A stretch of 64,000 nt of DNA from Paenibacillus hexagrammi (GCF_021513275.1 NZ_CP090978.1:2604001-2668000), one strand, 5' to 3'. Positions 33,375 through 45,783 are shown, counted from the stretch's first letter. The notes: a model not told the origin generated them from the sequence alone. Translations and numbers: made by a program.

Positions 33375-35045
33375 TCAGTTAGCGGATTGACGGCTCATTT
33401 GATTCACAGCACTAAACAAAGCTTTAACAGAGGAGTTCATGATGTCAACGTCAATACCGCATCCCCAATATACACGACCATTCGCAGCGGTGATACCGAT
33501 ATAAGAGACGGCCTGTGACTTCGAGCCTGTTTCCAAGGCGTGCTCCTTATAGACCAAATCGGAATAGTTCAACCCGAGATTCGATTGAAGAGCGTTGCTG
33601 ATGGCATCGAGTCTTCCGTTACCGGCACCTTCAATTTCTTTAAGTTCATTGCCGGAACGAATCGTGACGATAGTTTGATAATCCTCATTGTCCGTAAAGC
33701 GGTATTTAACAAGCTCAACAGGCTGATTAATATTTACATATTCTTTCATGAAAATATCGTGGATTTCTTCCGGCATCAGTTCTTTTTGCTGCTGATCGGA
33801 AACGTTCTTCACGCAGTACCCGAAGTTTTCACGCATTTTTGCAGGAAGATCAAGGCCGTACTTCATCTGCAGAATATACCCGATCCCACCTTTGCCGGAT
33901 TGGCTGTTAATACGGATAATATCGCCTTCATACTCCCTGCCGATGTCCTTAGGATCAATGGGCAGATAAGGAACCGACCAATGTTCAGGCTGCTTTTCCT
34001 CGCGCCAATTCATTCCTTTTGCAATTGCATCCTGATGGGAACCTGAGAAAGCTGTGAATACAAGCTCGCCGCCGTAAGGGTGTCTTTCTCCAACTCTCAT
34101 TTTGGTCAGTCGCTCATATACAGAGATGATCGCAGGAATGTTATCAAAATTCAGCTTCGGATCTACGCCATGTGAATACATGTTGAGCGCAAGCGTCACA
34201 ATGTCTACATTCCCCGTTCTTTCTCCGTTTCCGAACAATGTGCCTTCCACGCGTTGGGCGCCAGCCAGCATTCCCAGCTCCGCATCCGCCACGCCTGTCC
34301 CTCTGTCGTTATGCGGATGGAGCGACAGGATCACATGCTCGCGGAAATTCATATGATCGCTCATATACTCGATTTGGCTTGCGTACACATGAGGCATCGA
34401 CATGGATACGGTAGCAGGAAGATTGATAATGACCGGGTTCTCTGCCGTCGGCTGCCATACATCAAGGACACTATTGCAGATATCCAGAGCAAAATCGATT
34501 TCTGTACCGGTAAAGCTTTCCGGTGAATATTGGAACTGAAAGTTCCCTTCGGTTTCTTCCGCACACTGCTTCAATAGCTTGGCGCCGCTGACAGCGATGT
34601 AGATAATCTCTTCTCTGGATTTGCGGAAAACCTGTTCCCGCTGTGCCACAGAGGTCGAGTTGTACAGATGAACGACGGCTTTTTTCGCACCTTCCAATGA
34701 GGCAAAGGTTTTGCGGATAATATGCTCCCTCGATTGAGTGAGCACTTGGATCGTGACATCATCAGGGATCAAGTTCTGTTCTATCAATGTGCGCAAAAAG
34801 GTGAATTCCGTTTCCGACGCCGCGGGAAAACCGACCTCGATTTCCTTAAATCCGATCTCTACGAGCATTTTGAAGTATTCCAGTTTCTCTTCCAGATTCA
34901 TCGGAACGATTAAAGCTTGATTACCGTCGCGAAGGTCAACACTGCACCAAGTCGGCGCCTCTGTGATATATTCCTTCTTCGTCCATTTCAAGCTTGTCTC
35001 TGGCGGCATAAAATATCCTCTAGCGTACTTTTCAACATGTTTCAT
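33375..35045 (-). CDS. leuA: 2-isopropylmalate synthase, LeuA type 2
   Basis: A 556-residue enzyme condensing acetyl-CoA with 2-ketoisovalerate, the first step of leucine synthesis. The N-terminal TIM barrel has SVDLRDGNQAL (catalytic Arg/Asp) and metal ligands in SLHPHNDRGTGVADAELG; a C-terminal allosteric domain binds leucine. Length and sequence fit the longer LeuA2 type (yeast LEU4-like). ATG 35045 follows AAAGGAAG; the frame is open upstream only into the leader. Expression is controlled by a T-box leader. No other leu genes follow. Confidence 0.92.
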   Translation of the reverse strand: MKHVEKYARGYFMPPETSLKWTKKEYITEAPTWCSVDLRDGNQALIVPMNLEEKLEYFKMLVEIGFKEIEVGFPAASETEFTFLRTLIEQNLIPDDVTIQVLTQSREHIIRKTFASLEGAKKAVVHLYNSTSVAQREQVFRKSREEIIYIAVSGAKLLKQCAEETEGNFQFQYSPESFTGTEIDFALDICNSVLDVWQPTAENPVIINLPATVSMSMPHVYASQIEYMSDHMNFREHVILSLHPHNDRGTGVADAELGMLAGAQRVEGTLFGNGERTGNVDIVTLALNMYSHGVDPKLNFDNIPAIISVYERLTKMRVGERHPYGGELVFTAFSGSHQDAIAKGMNWREEKQPEHWSVPYLPIDPKDIGREYEGDIIRINSQSGKGGIGYILQMKYGLDLPAKMRENFGYCVKNVSDQQQKELMPEEIHDIFMKEYVNINQPVELVKYRFTDNEDYQTIVTIRSGNELKEIEGAGNGRLDAISNALQSNLGLNYSDLVYKEHALETGSKSQAVSYIGITAANGRVYWGCGIDVDIMNSSVKALFSAVNQMSRQSAN

Positions 35046-35099
35046 GATGATCTTCCTTTCATTATTATGTCTGCTGATTGACCACAATCGGACGGAACA

Positions 35100-35350
35100 A
35101 AAAAAGCCCTTCATCTCCACTAAACAGAGACGAAAGACTTTGACATCTTACGCGGTACCACTCCGAATTCACGCCATAGACGGCATGCACTCAACGGATA
35201 CGGGTTTCCCCTTATATCCTCCTGATGATAACGGCTAGGCTCCGGCTCCACCTACTTGATTGGTTCAGCGAGCAACTCCAAGGTGAGTTCCCATTTTCTC
35301 CACGGCTGTTTCACACCGACCAACAGCTCTCTGTTCGCTTAGAAAATCGT
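35100..35350 (-). promoter_or_regulatory. T-box leader, leucine-specific
   Basis: On the minus strand the leader holds an AGAGAG element and stem I with the specifier region GGGAACTCACC, where CTC is a leucine codon; the conserved T-box core GTGGTACCGCG (35161-35151) that pairs with the tRNA acceptor end; and a terminator hairpin (35104-35137) ending in TTTTT. Uncharged tRNA-Leu would stabilise the antiterminator and let transcription enter leuA. Confidence 0.9.
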
Positions 35351-35450
35351 ACTAATCCTTTTCAACGTAATTTAAATTATTAGGGTTAATGTTAAATCAC
35401 TTAGAATTCGGTGTCAAGTCTAATTTGAACGGATCATAAAAGGTCTCTCT

Positions 35451-35951
35451 CTACATGATTTCTTTTTCCATAATAAAATCATCCATGACGAATCCATTTC
35501 CGATATCTGCCATTTGTTCTCTTACTTTTCGAAAACCTTTTTTCTCGTAAATCGCGATACTGGATTCATTATGTCGATTGACAGTCAGCCAAATATGAGT
35601 AAGATTTCGCTCTTTGCACAGCTGCTCAATATACGCCAAGGCATGGGTGGCAAAGCCATGTCCTCGGTGCTCCTTCGCGATATAAAATTTACTCAAAAAT
35701 AGCTTTCCTAGCTCTTGTTTGACCGCCATATACCCCACCGCGGCACCATCATGATGGAACAAGAAGTAGTCATAGCCCTGATTGCGGATCTGATCCGTTA
35801 TCGCTAAATCCGATTGGAATTTGCTGATCATGTAATCAATTTGCTCAATGGTAATCACGGATACGTAATATTCACGCCAGATTTCAGCGGCTAATCGAGC
35901 CATTTCTGTAATCTCCTTAGATGAACTTACAAGTGAAATCATTGGCTCCAT
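35451..35951 (-). CDS. GNAT family N-acetyltransferase
   Basis: A 166-residue acetyltransferase. The acetyl-CoA binding motif A is LFLSKFYIAKEHRGHGFATH (R/Q-x-x-G-x-G/A form), with the following YIEQLCKERNLTHIWLTVN and a C-terminal YEKKGFRKV. ATG 35951 is preferred because AAAGGTG stands upstream; the frame is open to 35993. Substrate unknown. Its start is on the far side from an EamA transporter whose promoter faces MocR. Confidence 0.85.
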   Translation of the reverse strand: MEPMISLVSSSKEITEMARLAAEIWREYYVSVITIEQIDYMISKFQSDLAITDQIRNQGYDYFLFHHDGAAVGYMAVKQELGKLFLSKFYIAKEHRGHGFATHALAYIEQLCKERNLTHIWLTVNRHNESSIAIYEKKGFRKVREQMADIGNGFVMDDFIMEKEIM

Positions 35952-35998
35952 AGTGTGCACACCTTTCCAAGTTGTAGATCCCTTAACCTTCATTCACA

Positions 35999-36940
35999 TT
36001 ACCCTTCCAACTTATGACGCCGTGAAGCGGAGATACGTTGTACCCAAGCTGTGCCGCCGATATTGCTTCCGATCACTCCGAAAATAATCACCGCAGCTCC
36101 TATGATATGGTAATATGTCAGCTGCTCGTTCAAAAAGACAACCCCAGCTAAAATCGAGACCAGCGTCCCCAGGTTGATAAACACGCTCATTTGAGAGGCC
36201 TGCAGCTTCGAAAGCACCATGTTGGAGAGCAGCGACGATACCAGTGAGGACAGGACTCCAATGTACAAAATCGAGCTGATAAAGCCGCCATGACGGAGAG
36301 GCTCTACCAACGACTTCCACTCTCCGGATGCCGTATGCCGGGCTAATGATAGCAAGGTGAAAGCGACCATTCCGATTAGCATCATAACATAAGTAAGCTG
36401 AATCGGCGTGAATGAGCGGGTTAACGAACGCGCCATAACGCCATAAGCGGATAAAGACAGGGATGATAAGAGCAGCAGAACCATGCCGCTCAAACTCGAT
36501 CCCTGGAGTGATGCGCCCTCCATCAAAAGAATATAGAGGACTCCGGCTACGGAACAGACGACGGCCCCTTTTTGAAGCCAGCTCGTTCGCTCTTTGAGAA
36601 AAACAGAGGCCAGGACCAGCGTAAATATCGGATTAGACGCTTGAAAAATCCCTCCCTCCGACGAAGTGGCATGCACCAGTCCAAAGGCCTGCAAGCTGAA
36701 AAACATAGCCGGGTACATAAGCCCAATTGGAAGCAGCCTCCACACTTGCCTCCACGGCAGATTCAACCGAAGCCACCCGCTCCCTGTCACCCCAGCGATA
36801 AGTCCGAACGAAATGATGAATCGATAGGCGAGCATATCAATCGGATCCGCCACTTCTAACGCAAGCTTGGTAAATAAAAAGGAAAATCCGATGATGAACG
36901 CGTATAATAACGCTAATGAATACGTTTTGCTTGTAGACAA
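35999..36940 (-). CDS. EamA/DMT family transporter, MocR partner
   Basis: A ten-helix drug/metabolite transporter of about 313 residues with two EamA repeats (ALLYAFIIGFSFLFTKLALE; SSEGGIFQASNPIFTLVLAS). TTG 36940 is proposed as start because AAGGGG precedes it and the first helix begins there; the frame is open to 37099 across the operator, which is unlikely to be translated. It is divergent from a MocR regulator, a known arrangement in which the regulator senses the transported amino acid or amine. Confidence 0.83.
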   Translation of the reverse strand: MSTSKTYSLALLYAFIIGFSFLFTKLALEVADPIDMLAYRFIISFGLIAGVTGSGWLRLNLPWRQVWRLLPIGLMYPAMFFSLQAFGLVHATSSEGGIFQASNPIFTLVLASVFLKERTSWLQKGAVVCSVAGVLYILLMEGASLQGSSLSGMVLLLLSSLSLSAYGVMARSLTRSFTPIQLTYVMMLIGMVAFTLLSLARHTASGEWKSLVEPLRHGGFISSILYIGVLSSLVSSLLSNMVLSKLQASQMSVFINLGTLVSILAGVVFLNEQLTYYHIIGAAVIIFGVIGSNIGGTAWVQRISASRRHKLEG

Positions 36941-37038
36941 CTTCGGAACACCCCTTCCTGTGAGTATAGCGTGAGCCGGCCGGCTTCCTGTACGACAAGC
37001 ATAATCTAATGAAGGTGAGCTCTCAACACAAAAACAAG

Positions 37039-37060
37039 CAAACTGTACCAGTACAGTTTG
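37039..37060. promoter_or_regulatory. palindromic operator between EamA transporter and MocR
   Basis: CAAACTGTAC-CA-GTACAGTTTG, perfect 10-base arms, lies 99 bases before the transporter start and 60 bases before the MocR start. The inverted GTAC-type repeat fits sites of GntR-fold regulators; likely the MocR site controlling both directions. Confidence 0.7.
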
Positions 37061-37119
37061 AGACTGACGTGCGGTGTGGCGACGCATGACGGTCGTCAAT
37101 CACACAGGAGGAACCCGAC

Positions 37120-38459
37120 ATGCATAAGTATGCGGAACTAATGAATGATATCGAGCAAAAGCTGGAGGGCGGGGAATTTCGCGCCGGGCAAAAATTGCCA
37201 TCGATCCGGGAAATGGCGGACCGTTACGGGTGCAGTAAAAGTACGGTGATCCGAGCTTATACCGACTTAGAAAAACGGCATTTGATCTACTCCATTCCAC
37301 AGAGCGGTTACTATGCCGTCGTGAAAAAATCAGGCGACGCTATGCGTCCGGACTCGTCTTTCATCAATTTTGCTTCGGCTGCCCCGGATCCAAATGTCTT
37401 CCCTTACCTTGATTTTCAACACTGCATCAATAAGGCGATCGATATGTACAAGTACGAGCTGTTTTCCTATGGCACTCCGCAGGGCCTGCCCTCACTGGTC
37501 AAGGTGCTGAGCAAACTTTTGGCCAATTATCAGGTCTTTGCGCAGCCAGACAGCATCTTTGTTACTTCCGGCGTCCAGCAGGCGCTGTCGATTTTGGCCG
37601 GCATGCCTTTTCCCAACGGCAAGAAGACTGTTCTCATCGAACAGCCTGGTTATTATTTATTCATCAAGCTCCTTGAAATGAGGGACATCCCTGTCATCGG
37701 TATCAAACGCACGGCATCGGGTATCGATCTGGATGAACTTGAAACCCTGTTTCGAACCAAGGATATCAAAATGTTCTATACGACACCGCGGTTTCATAAT
37801 CCGCTCGGTACCTCCTACCAGGAAGACGACAAAAAGGCCATTGTCAGGCTCGCCGAACGCTATGACGTGTATGTCGCAGAAGATGATTACCTAGCCGATC
37901 TGGAAAATGATACAAAGTCCGATCCCTTGTATGCCTATGGCAGCTCCCGGGTCATCTATCTCAAAAGCTTTTCAAAGATCATCTTCCCCGGTCTCCGCGT
38001 CGGCGCTGCCGTGCTTCCGCCCGATCTCAGAAGCACTTTCGGCTGGCACAAAAGGTTGACGGATATCGACAGCTCCATGCTGTCTCAAGCCGCTCTGGAA
38101 ATTTACATTCAAAGCGGCATGTTTGAACGACGCAAACAGCGGATTCACGACACCTACCACCGCAGGCTGCAGGTATTGAACCGCTCCTTGCCAAGTGGAA
38201 CGACATGGACAGCGTTCAGCACGCTCATGTCCATGCTGGTGTCCATACACATCTGGAATTTCCAGATGGCTTCCCTCTTAGTACGCTGCATGACCGTATG
38301 AAGAAGAAGCGAATCTGGCTGGAAACCCAGGAGCCTTGCTATTTGACTGGATTTGAACGGCAAACTCTGCTTAAATTAAGCGTATCTGCCGTAGATGAGC
38401 AGGATATTGAACCAAGCGTGATCGCCATTCTTCATGAAAGTAAGCGACTGCTTCACTGA
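37120..38459 (+). pseudogene. MocR-type GntR/aminotransferase regulator, frameshifted near its end
   Basis: An N-terminal GntR winged helix (residues 1-70, LPSIREMADRYGCSKSTVIR) is followed by a type I aminotransferase-like domain with the PLP lysine in YLKSFSKIIFPGLRVG and AEDDYLADL. After LPSGTTWTAF the frame changes, and the last 80 residues (VHAGVHTHLEFPDG, QEPCYLTGFERQTLLKLSVS) continue one frame over to 38459. A single missing base around 38190-38215 explains it. Restored length is about 446 residues, normal for MocR. Real loss would remove the end of the PLP domain. Confidence 0.78.
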
Positions 38460-38476
38460 AAGGAGTGATTTTTCAC

Positions 38477-38683
38477 ATGAACAACAGCGGACAAACTCGA
38501 TCGAACATCCGTCCCGGATTGATGGTCGACATTGTGCTGAAGCAGGATCAACGATCAGGTGCGCTGACCCGGGGCGTCGTGCAGCAAATTTTAACGAATT
38601 CACCCAACCATCCGCATGGCATTAAAGTCAGGCTGCAAAGCGGTGCAGTCGGCCGGGTTAAGCATATTGTATCGGGGGAATAA
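38477..38683 (+). CDS. ywbE: YwbE family protein (DUF2196)
   Basis: A 68-residue protein with the compact KOW-like barrel pattern of YwbE: IRPGLMVDIVLKQDQRSGAL, TRGVVQQILTNSPNHPHGIK and VRLQSGAVGRVKHI. The family is small and uncharacterised; the pattern suggests nucleic-acid or ribosome-related binding. ATG 38477 follows AAAGGAG and the gene lies 17 bases behind MocR. Confidence 0.88.
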   Translation: MNNSGQTRSNIRPGLMVDIVLKQDQRSGALTRGVVQQILTNSPNHPHGIKVRLQSGAVGRVKHIVSGE

Positions 38684-38685
38684 AC

Positions 38686-39470
38686 TCATTTGTACTGCTG
38701 TCGGCAGCTGCCGGCTAACCTTCTGATTTCCTCAGCAAGCCTCTGGTTCACAGGGTACACCTTCTCAATGTATTGTAAAATACGAAGTGCCGATTCTGGA
38801 ACCCGATCGTATCCCTGCATCATCTCGCCTATGATTTGAGCAAATTGAGGATGCCGCTTCTCCAACCTTCGCTCCAGCCCGAATGCATCCGGGAAGTAAG
38901 CTTTTTCGGGCTCGAGCAAATGCAGGACCTTTAGGATACTGCCTACCGCATAGCTCTCCACAAATCGGATTGCCGTCAGCTTCTCCCCCTTGCATAGCGG
39001 CCTAATCCGACATATAAATTCGTTAAGGCCTCGTTCAGTGGGTGCTCTAAGCTGCTATCTTTCAAACTGGGCGCGGGCTGAGCAGGTTTTGCGAAGTCCA
39101 CCCCGGTATACAAAGGATGCATCCAAACGACCCGTCCTTCGGAATACATACAGCTTTCCAGCTCCCGCTCTTCGAATATGGCATACTCGCCATAAATGCC
39201 GTCCTCAAATAATATCTTGCAGCCCACATCGCAATTTTGAAAAGAATACGCTAACGGATGAGCCTCCTCCAGCCAGTCGAGTTGTTGGATATATCTCTCC
39301 TTATACCCTGGCTTGACAATCACGAAAAAATCTAGATCCGAGTACTCATCCAGCCGATCAGTCTCGATCCCAACAGAGCCCAGCCCCAGCAGCACCTCCG
39401 CTCCCCCCTTCCGTTCCAGCACCTCGCCGATTTCATCTAAACGTTTCAGCAGTTTCTCTGCTTTTGACAT
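38686..39470 (-). pseudogene. nucleotidyltransferase-domain protein, frameshifted
   Basis: The N-terminal part has a polymerase-beta-like nucleotidyltransferase pattern (LLGLGSVGIETDRL, then DEYSDLDFFVIV with the D-x-D metal site). At GRYARG the frame is lost in a run of five G (near 38990-38996); adding one G continues into EKLTAIRFVESYAVGSILKV and an alpha-helical C-terminal domain of about 100 residues. Restored length is about 261 residues, like streptomycin adenylyltransferase-type or lincosamide nucleotidyltransferase-like proteins. Substrate not predictable. Confidence 0.75.
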
Positions 39471-39502
39471 ATACTACTCCTCCTCAGCATTCAAATAGGC
39501 AT

Positions 39503-39547
39503 GAAAAAAAGGGCCCAACCTCACATACTTCGCGAGGTTGAACCCTT
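39503..39547 (-). terminator. terminator of rph
   Basis: A 13-base hairpin with G-T/A-C imperfections (39510-39522 with 39534-39546) is followed by TTTTTTT on the minus strand. Confidence 0.7.
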
Positions 39548-39642
39548 CGGTTACATAGCCTTTAAGATTTATCTGCAACATATCATGGTTAGGAATGGCT
39601 GTCAAGAAGATCCAAGCGTTACTGAAATCTACAGCTCATTCC

Positions 39643-42236
<2,594 letters not shown>

Positions 42237-42272
42237 TCCATATCTCCCCTAACCATTAAAATGAGAAAACAT

Positions 42273-42301
42273 TTGACAAGAGCTCACCGGGGTGGTACAA
42301 T
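42273..42301 (+). promoter_or_regulatory. consensus sigma-A promoter with palindromic spacer
   Basis: TTGACA (42273-42278), 17 bases and TACAAT (42296-42301). The spacer contains CACCGGGGTG, a short inverted repeat that could bind a regulator. It drives transcription rightward, divergent from rph. Confidence 0.8.
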
Positions 42302-42307
42302 TAAATT

Positions 42308-42427
42308 GTAAGATACATTATCCATGTCTTTACGTCGATTATAAAGACAGTTGTTCTCTATCATAACACCATGTACTTATATATGCAATAGGAAAAGAAC
42401 CAGGCAAATGGCCTAGGTTCTTTTTTA
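42308..42427 (+). ncRNA. candidate small RNA or attenuated leader before the PAP2 gene
   Basis: From the promoter at 42273 the transcript would first form a hairpin (GTCTTTA-N6..8-TAAAGAC, about 42328-42349) and then a strong terminator (AGAACC-AGGC loop GCCT-AGGTTCT, about 42395-42421, followed by TTTTTT). This gives a 120-base RNA, or a leader that regulates the PAP2 gene 110 bases further on. No peptide with a ribosome site was found inside. Family unknown. Confidence 0.5.
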
Positions 42428-42537
42428 TATGCGGAAACGTGGTTTCAAGCTGGACTTGCTCTGTTTTGGCACAAAGAATAATCCAGGGCATGAATAACAA
42501 CAATATTAGGATAACAACACATTTATGGGAGTTTTTT

Positions 42538-43191
42538 ATGCGTTCTAAACGACAAGTAACATCCACAATGCTTTTAAGTTTAATAACCCTGATTTGTTTT
42601 ATTGCCATCGCGTCCACTTTACAAACTCAATGGATAACAAATTTCGATAAGGTTGTTATTCGTTGGGTTCAAGGTTGGGAATCTGCTCCTCTCACCTGCA
42701 TCATGAAATTTTTCACTCAAATTGGATCTTCTCCGGCTGTTATACTGATCTCATTCTCCACCATCTTCATCCTATATAAGTACCTCCATCACCGAGCTGA
42801 GCTTATACTGTTTGGCGTTTTGTTAATTGGTACAGTTTGTCTCAATCAAATTCTAAAAATGATTTTCCATCGTGAGCGGCCTTCACTGCATCGACTTATT
42901 AGCGAAACGGGTTTTAGCTTTCCAAGTGGTCATTCTATGGAAGCATTTACTCTCTACGCAGCGATCGCATTTTTGCTGTGGAGACACATTCCCACCCGTA
43001 CAGGGCGAACAGTTGTTATTGTTGCGTGCATAGGTATGGTCCTGATGATCGGTATTAGCCGTATCTATTTAGGCGTCCACTATCCAAGCGATGTCATGGG
43101 TGCTTACCTGGCAAGCGGTTTCTGGTACGGTTTTACAATCTGGTTCTATCAGTGGTACATGGAGTATCGATATTTCAAGCAAACGGCATAA
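42538..43191 (+). CDS. PAP2 superfamily phosphatase, membrane
   Basis: A 217-residue membrane enzyme with six helices and all PAP2 motifs: KMIFHRERP (motif 1), FSFPSGHSMEA (motif 2, catalytic His) and SRIYLGVHYPSDVMGA (motif 3). It probably dephosphorylates undecaprenyl pyrophosphate or phosphatidylglycerol phosphate. ATG 42538 follows GGGAG by six bases; in-frame starts upstream lie beyond the terminator-like hairpin and lack ribosome sites. Confidence 0.87.
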   Translation: MRSKRQVTSTMLLSLITLICFIAIASTLQTQWITNFDKVVIRWVQGWESAPLTCIMKFFTQIGSSPAVILISFSTIFILYKYLHHRAELILFGVLLIGTVCLNQILKMIFHRERPSLHRLISETGFSFPSGHSMEAFTLYAAIAFLLWRHIPTRTGRTVVIVACIGMVLMIGISRIYLGVHYPSDVMGAYLASGFWYGFTIWFYQWYMEYRYFKQTA

Positions 43192-43319
43192 GCTTAAACG
43201 AGATCATTGCGTATGCCCATTGATTTCCGTATTGGTCCGTCCTTCTGCGATTAGTTGTAGGATTGTAGGCCTCCAGCTCTCTTGCTGTCAGGTCTAAATG
43301 AGGTCGCAGTAGTTCATTC

Positions 43320-43691
43320 TTAACCAAACGGATTCAATATCAATCCAATAAGTAAAATTAACAAGAATCCTGTACATACAAGCGACAAAAATATAAAAAT
43401 GACAATGATTTTGGAAGAACGAAAGCTTCCATTATTAATGCCTTTTCGTTTTGAGAAATAGTCAAGCGTAGCAAGGATGATCACGATAACCCCTAGAGAA
43501 ACAGAGCATATTCCCACTATGGAAGCGATCTTATGAATATAATACGCATACTGGTCTGATTGAAATATAATTCCTGAGGCTAGGAAGCCAAGCCCAACGG
43601 TTGCAATTCCTGTTCGAACCCATGCTAGAAAAGTTCGTTCATTAGCAAGATGCTGTTGCATAAAGGTTGATTCATGGCTCTCCTTTTGCAT
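43320..43691 (-). CDS. DUF202 family membrane protein (YidH-like)
   Basis: A 123-residue protein with the family signature QQHLANERTFLAWVRTGIA followed by three membrane helices. DUF202 is the small membrane domain found alone or attached to VTC-type polyphosphate proteins. Ribosome site GGAGG. It converges with the PAP2 gene and diverges from SulP. Function unknown. Confidence 0.87.
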   Translation of the reverse strand: MQKESHESTFMQQHLANERTFLAWVRTGIATVGLGFLASGIIFQSDQYAYYIHKIASIVGICSVSLGVIVIILATLDYFSKRKGINNGSFRSSKIIVIFIFLSLVCTGFLLILLIGLILNPFG

Positions 43692-43785
43692 AAGGAACCT
43701 CCTGCTGTTTCGAGATAAGTATCAAAAAGGGGTAGAGATATGAAATCAATCTATGTATAATAAAGAGCGTTGATTAACGGACCCC

Positions 43786-43869
43786 GGCTTTTCTGAAAGA
43801 GGAAAGTCTTTTCTAACATGTACCTACTAGAGTTGAGCGGACTCGTGACTTTTCTGAGACTGAGAAGTC
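43786..43869 (+). other. tandem hairpins in the sulP leader
   Basis: Two similar hairpins, about 43786-43807 and 43847-43869, each preceded by CGGAC and containing a CTTTTCTGA arm, lie between a TATAAT at 43756-43761 and the sulP start. No known riboswitch consensus was recognised. They may be a regulatory leader or chance structure. Confidence 0.35.
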
Positions 43870-43895
43870 AATAATATAAAAAAGGAGCTGAGTTT

Positions 43896-45349
43896 TTGCT
43901 TTACCAAAAACTGAAAATGGGCTGGTTGTTCAATATCCGAAAGGACGTATTGGCTGGATTAACGGTCGCTTTTGCCCTCATTCCTGAAGCGATTGCCTTC
44001 TCTATCCTAGCTGGCGTAGATCCAATGGTTGGCTTATACGCCTCCTTTTGTATTGCAGTGACGATCTCGATCGTTGGCGGGCGAATGGGTATGATTTCTG
44101 CTGCGACTGGGGCAATGTCATCCCTCATGGGACCGATTATAGCCAAGTACGGGATCGAGTATTTATTCGCTGCTTCCATCCTAACGGGAGTCATTCAATA
44201 TTTGATGGGGGTATTGAAGTTCGGGAAGTTTATCACCTTTATCCCGCATTCGGTGGTTACTGGATTCGTAAACGCGCTCGCCATTATTATTTTCATGGCT
44301 CAACTGCCCAACTTTCATAGTGCAAATTGGCAAATGTATGCGATGGTTGCGGGCACACTAGCAATTGTATACCTACTTCCACTCCTTACAAAAGCCGTTC
44401 CATCAGCCCTTGTTGCCATTATCGTTATGACGATTATCTCTATAACCATGCATTTGGATCTTCGTACTGTTGGTGACATGGGACAGATTACACAAGCCTT
44501 ACCCTTCTTCCATATTCCAGATATTCAATTATCGTTACAAGCCATCTGGAGCATCCTGCCCTTCTCTCTTGCTCTGGCAGTAGTAGGGATGACTGAGACT
44601 CTAATGACAGCGACGATTGTTGATGAAATGACCGAAACCAAAAGCGATAAAAATAAAGAAGTCAGAGGCCAAGGGATTGCCAATGTTGTATCCGGATTCT
44701 TTGGTGGCATGGCTGGCTGTGCCATGATCGGTCAAACCGTTATTAATGTGAAATCGGGCGGCAGATCTCGCCTATCTACCTTTGTAGCAGGGGTGTTTCT
44801 TCTTTTCTTAATCTTAGTATTAGGAAATGTCGTGAAACAAATACCTATGGCTGCACTCGTTGGAGTGATGTTCATGGTTTCCATCGGTACATTTGATTGG
44901 GATTCCTTACGAACACTTGCTAAAATCCGCGCAGCGATGCACTTGTCATGGTCGTGACGGTTGCGATTGTTGTTACAACTTCTGACCTTGCGATTGGAGT
45001 AGTATCAGGTGTAATTCTAAGTGCTCTTATCTATGGCTGGAGATCAGCAAGAATAAAGGCGCATCATGATGTCGAAAAGAACGGAACAAAAGTTTATCGC
45101 ATTTCCGGACAGCTCTTTTTTGGCACCATGGCCCACTTTATCGATCTGTTTGATTATAAGAATGACCCGGAAACTGTCATGATTGATTTTAGTTCCTCTC
45201 ACGTTTGGGATCATTCAGCTGTAACAGCCATTGCGAAGGCAGTGTTAAAGTATCAACAACTCGATAAAAAGGTAACCATTGTCGGGTTAAATGAAGAAAG
45301 TAAAAGACTGGTGGACCAAGTTGGACTCGCTGCTCCTTCCGGACATTAA
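43896..45349 (+). pseudogene. SulP family anion transporter with STAS domain, frameshifted
   Basis: The first ORF carries the SulP membrane domain ([40 protein letters not shown]) for about 350 residues. At LRTLAKIR the frame is lost; one extra C (ATCCCGCGC near 44926-44931) gives [19 protein letters not shown] and runs on into the last helices and a C-terminal STAS domain (VYRISGQLFFGTMAHFIDLF, VMIDFSSSHVWDHSAVTAI). Restored length is about 484 residues. SulP proteins move sulfate or bicarbonate. The start is TTG 43896 with AAAGGAG. Confidence 0.8.
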
Positions 45350-45415
45350 AATAATCCCACTAAGTGGAGTCAAGGCTGCATAGCTGATCAGGTACTCTCT
45401 GCGGGAGCTCCTAAC

Positions 45416-45456
45416 AAAAAGAAGCATGTTGGCTGCGGCCGACGCGCTTCTTTTTT
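45416..45456. terminator. bidirectional terminator behind sulP
   Basis: GAAGC (45421-45425) and an inner TTGGC/GCCGA stem pair to GCTTC (45446-45450); A and T runs flank it, serving both converging genes. Confidence 0.75.
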
Positions 45457-45485
45457 AAACCAAGAAAAAGAGTCGATTTCTCGAC

Positions 45486-45650
45486 TCAGTGAGCAGACTT
45501 TTTGTGAATGATCATGGACTTAAGGTTGGTAAAGAGAGAGATCAGCTTTGATTGTTTGGCTCTTAACTCTAAGAGGAGTTCTTGTTTCGTTTCTTTCCTT
45601 GATGCATCCCAAATCTCAAGCGCATGCTTGCGGTACTTTGTATCATTCAT
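45486..45650 (-). CDS. 54-residue basic helical protein
   Basis: A short frame with a perfect ribosome site (GGAGGGACTTTCCT before ATG 45650) encodes a strongly helical, Lys/Arg-rich protein beginning MNDTKYRKHALEIWDASRKE, with heptad-like leucines in the middle (ELLLELRAKQSKLISLF). It ends 30 bases before a bidirectional terminator. Not recognised; a small regulatory or nucleic-acid-binding protein is possible. Confidence 0.6.
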   Translation of the reverse strand: MNDTKYRKHALEIWDASRKETKQELLLELRAKQSKLISLFTNLKSMIIHKKSAH

Positions 45651-45783
45651 AGGAAAGTCCCTCCTGACATTTTCAGATGAAAACGCTTACCGAGTTATTT
45701 TAATTATATGATTATTCTGACCATTCGGCAACCAAACATACCATCTTTTTCATCGAACGGGTATCAAAGTTAGGTCAAATCGC

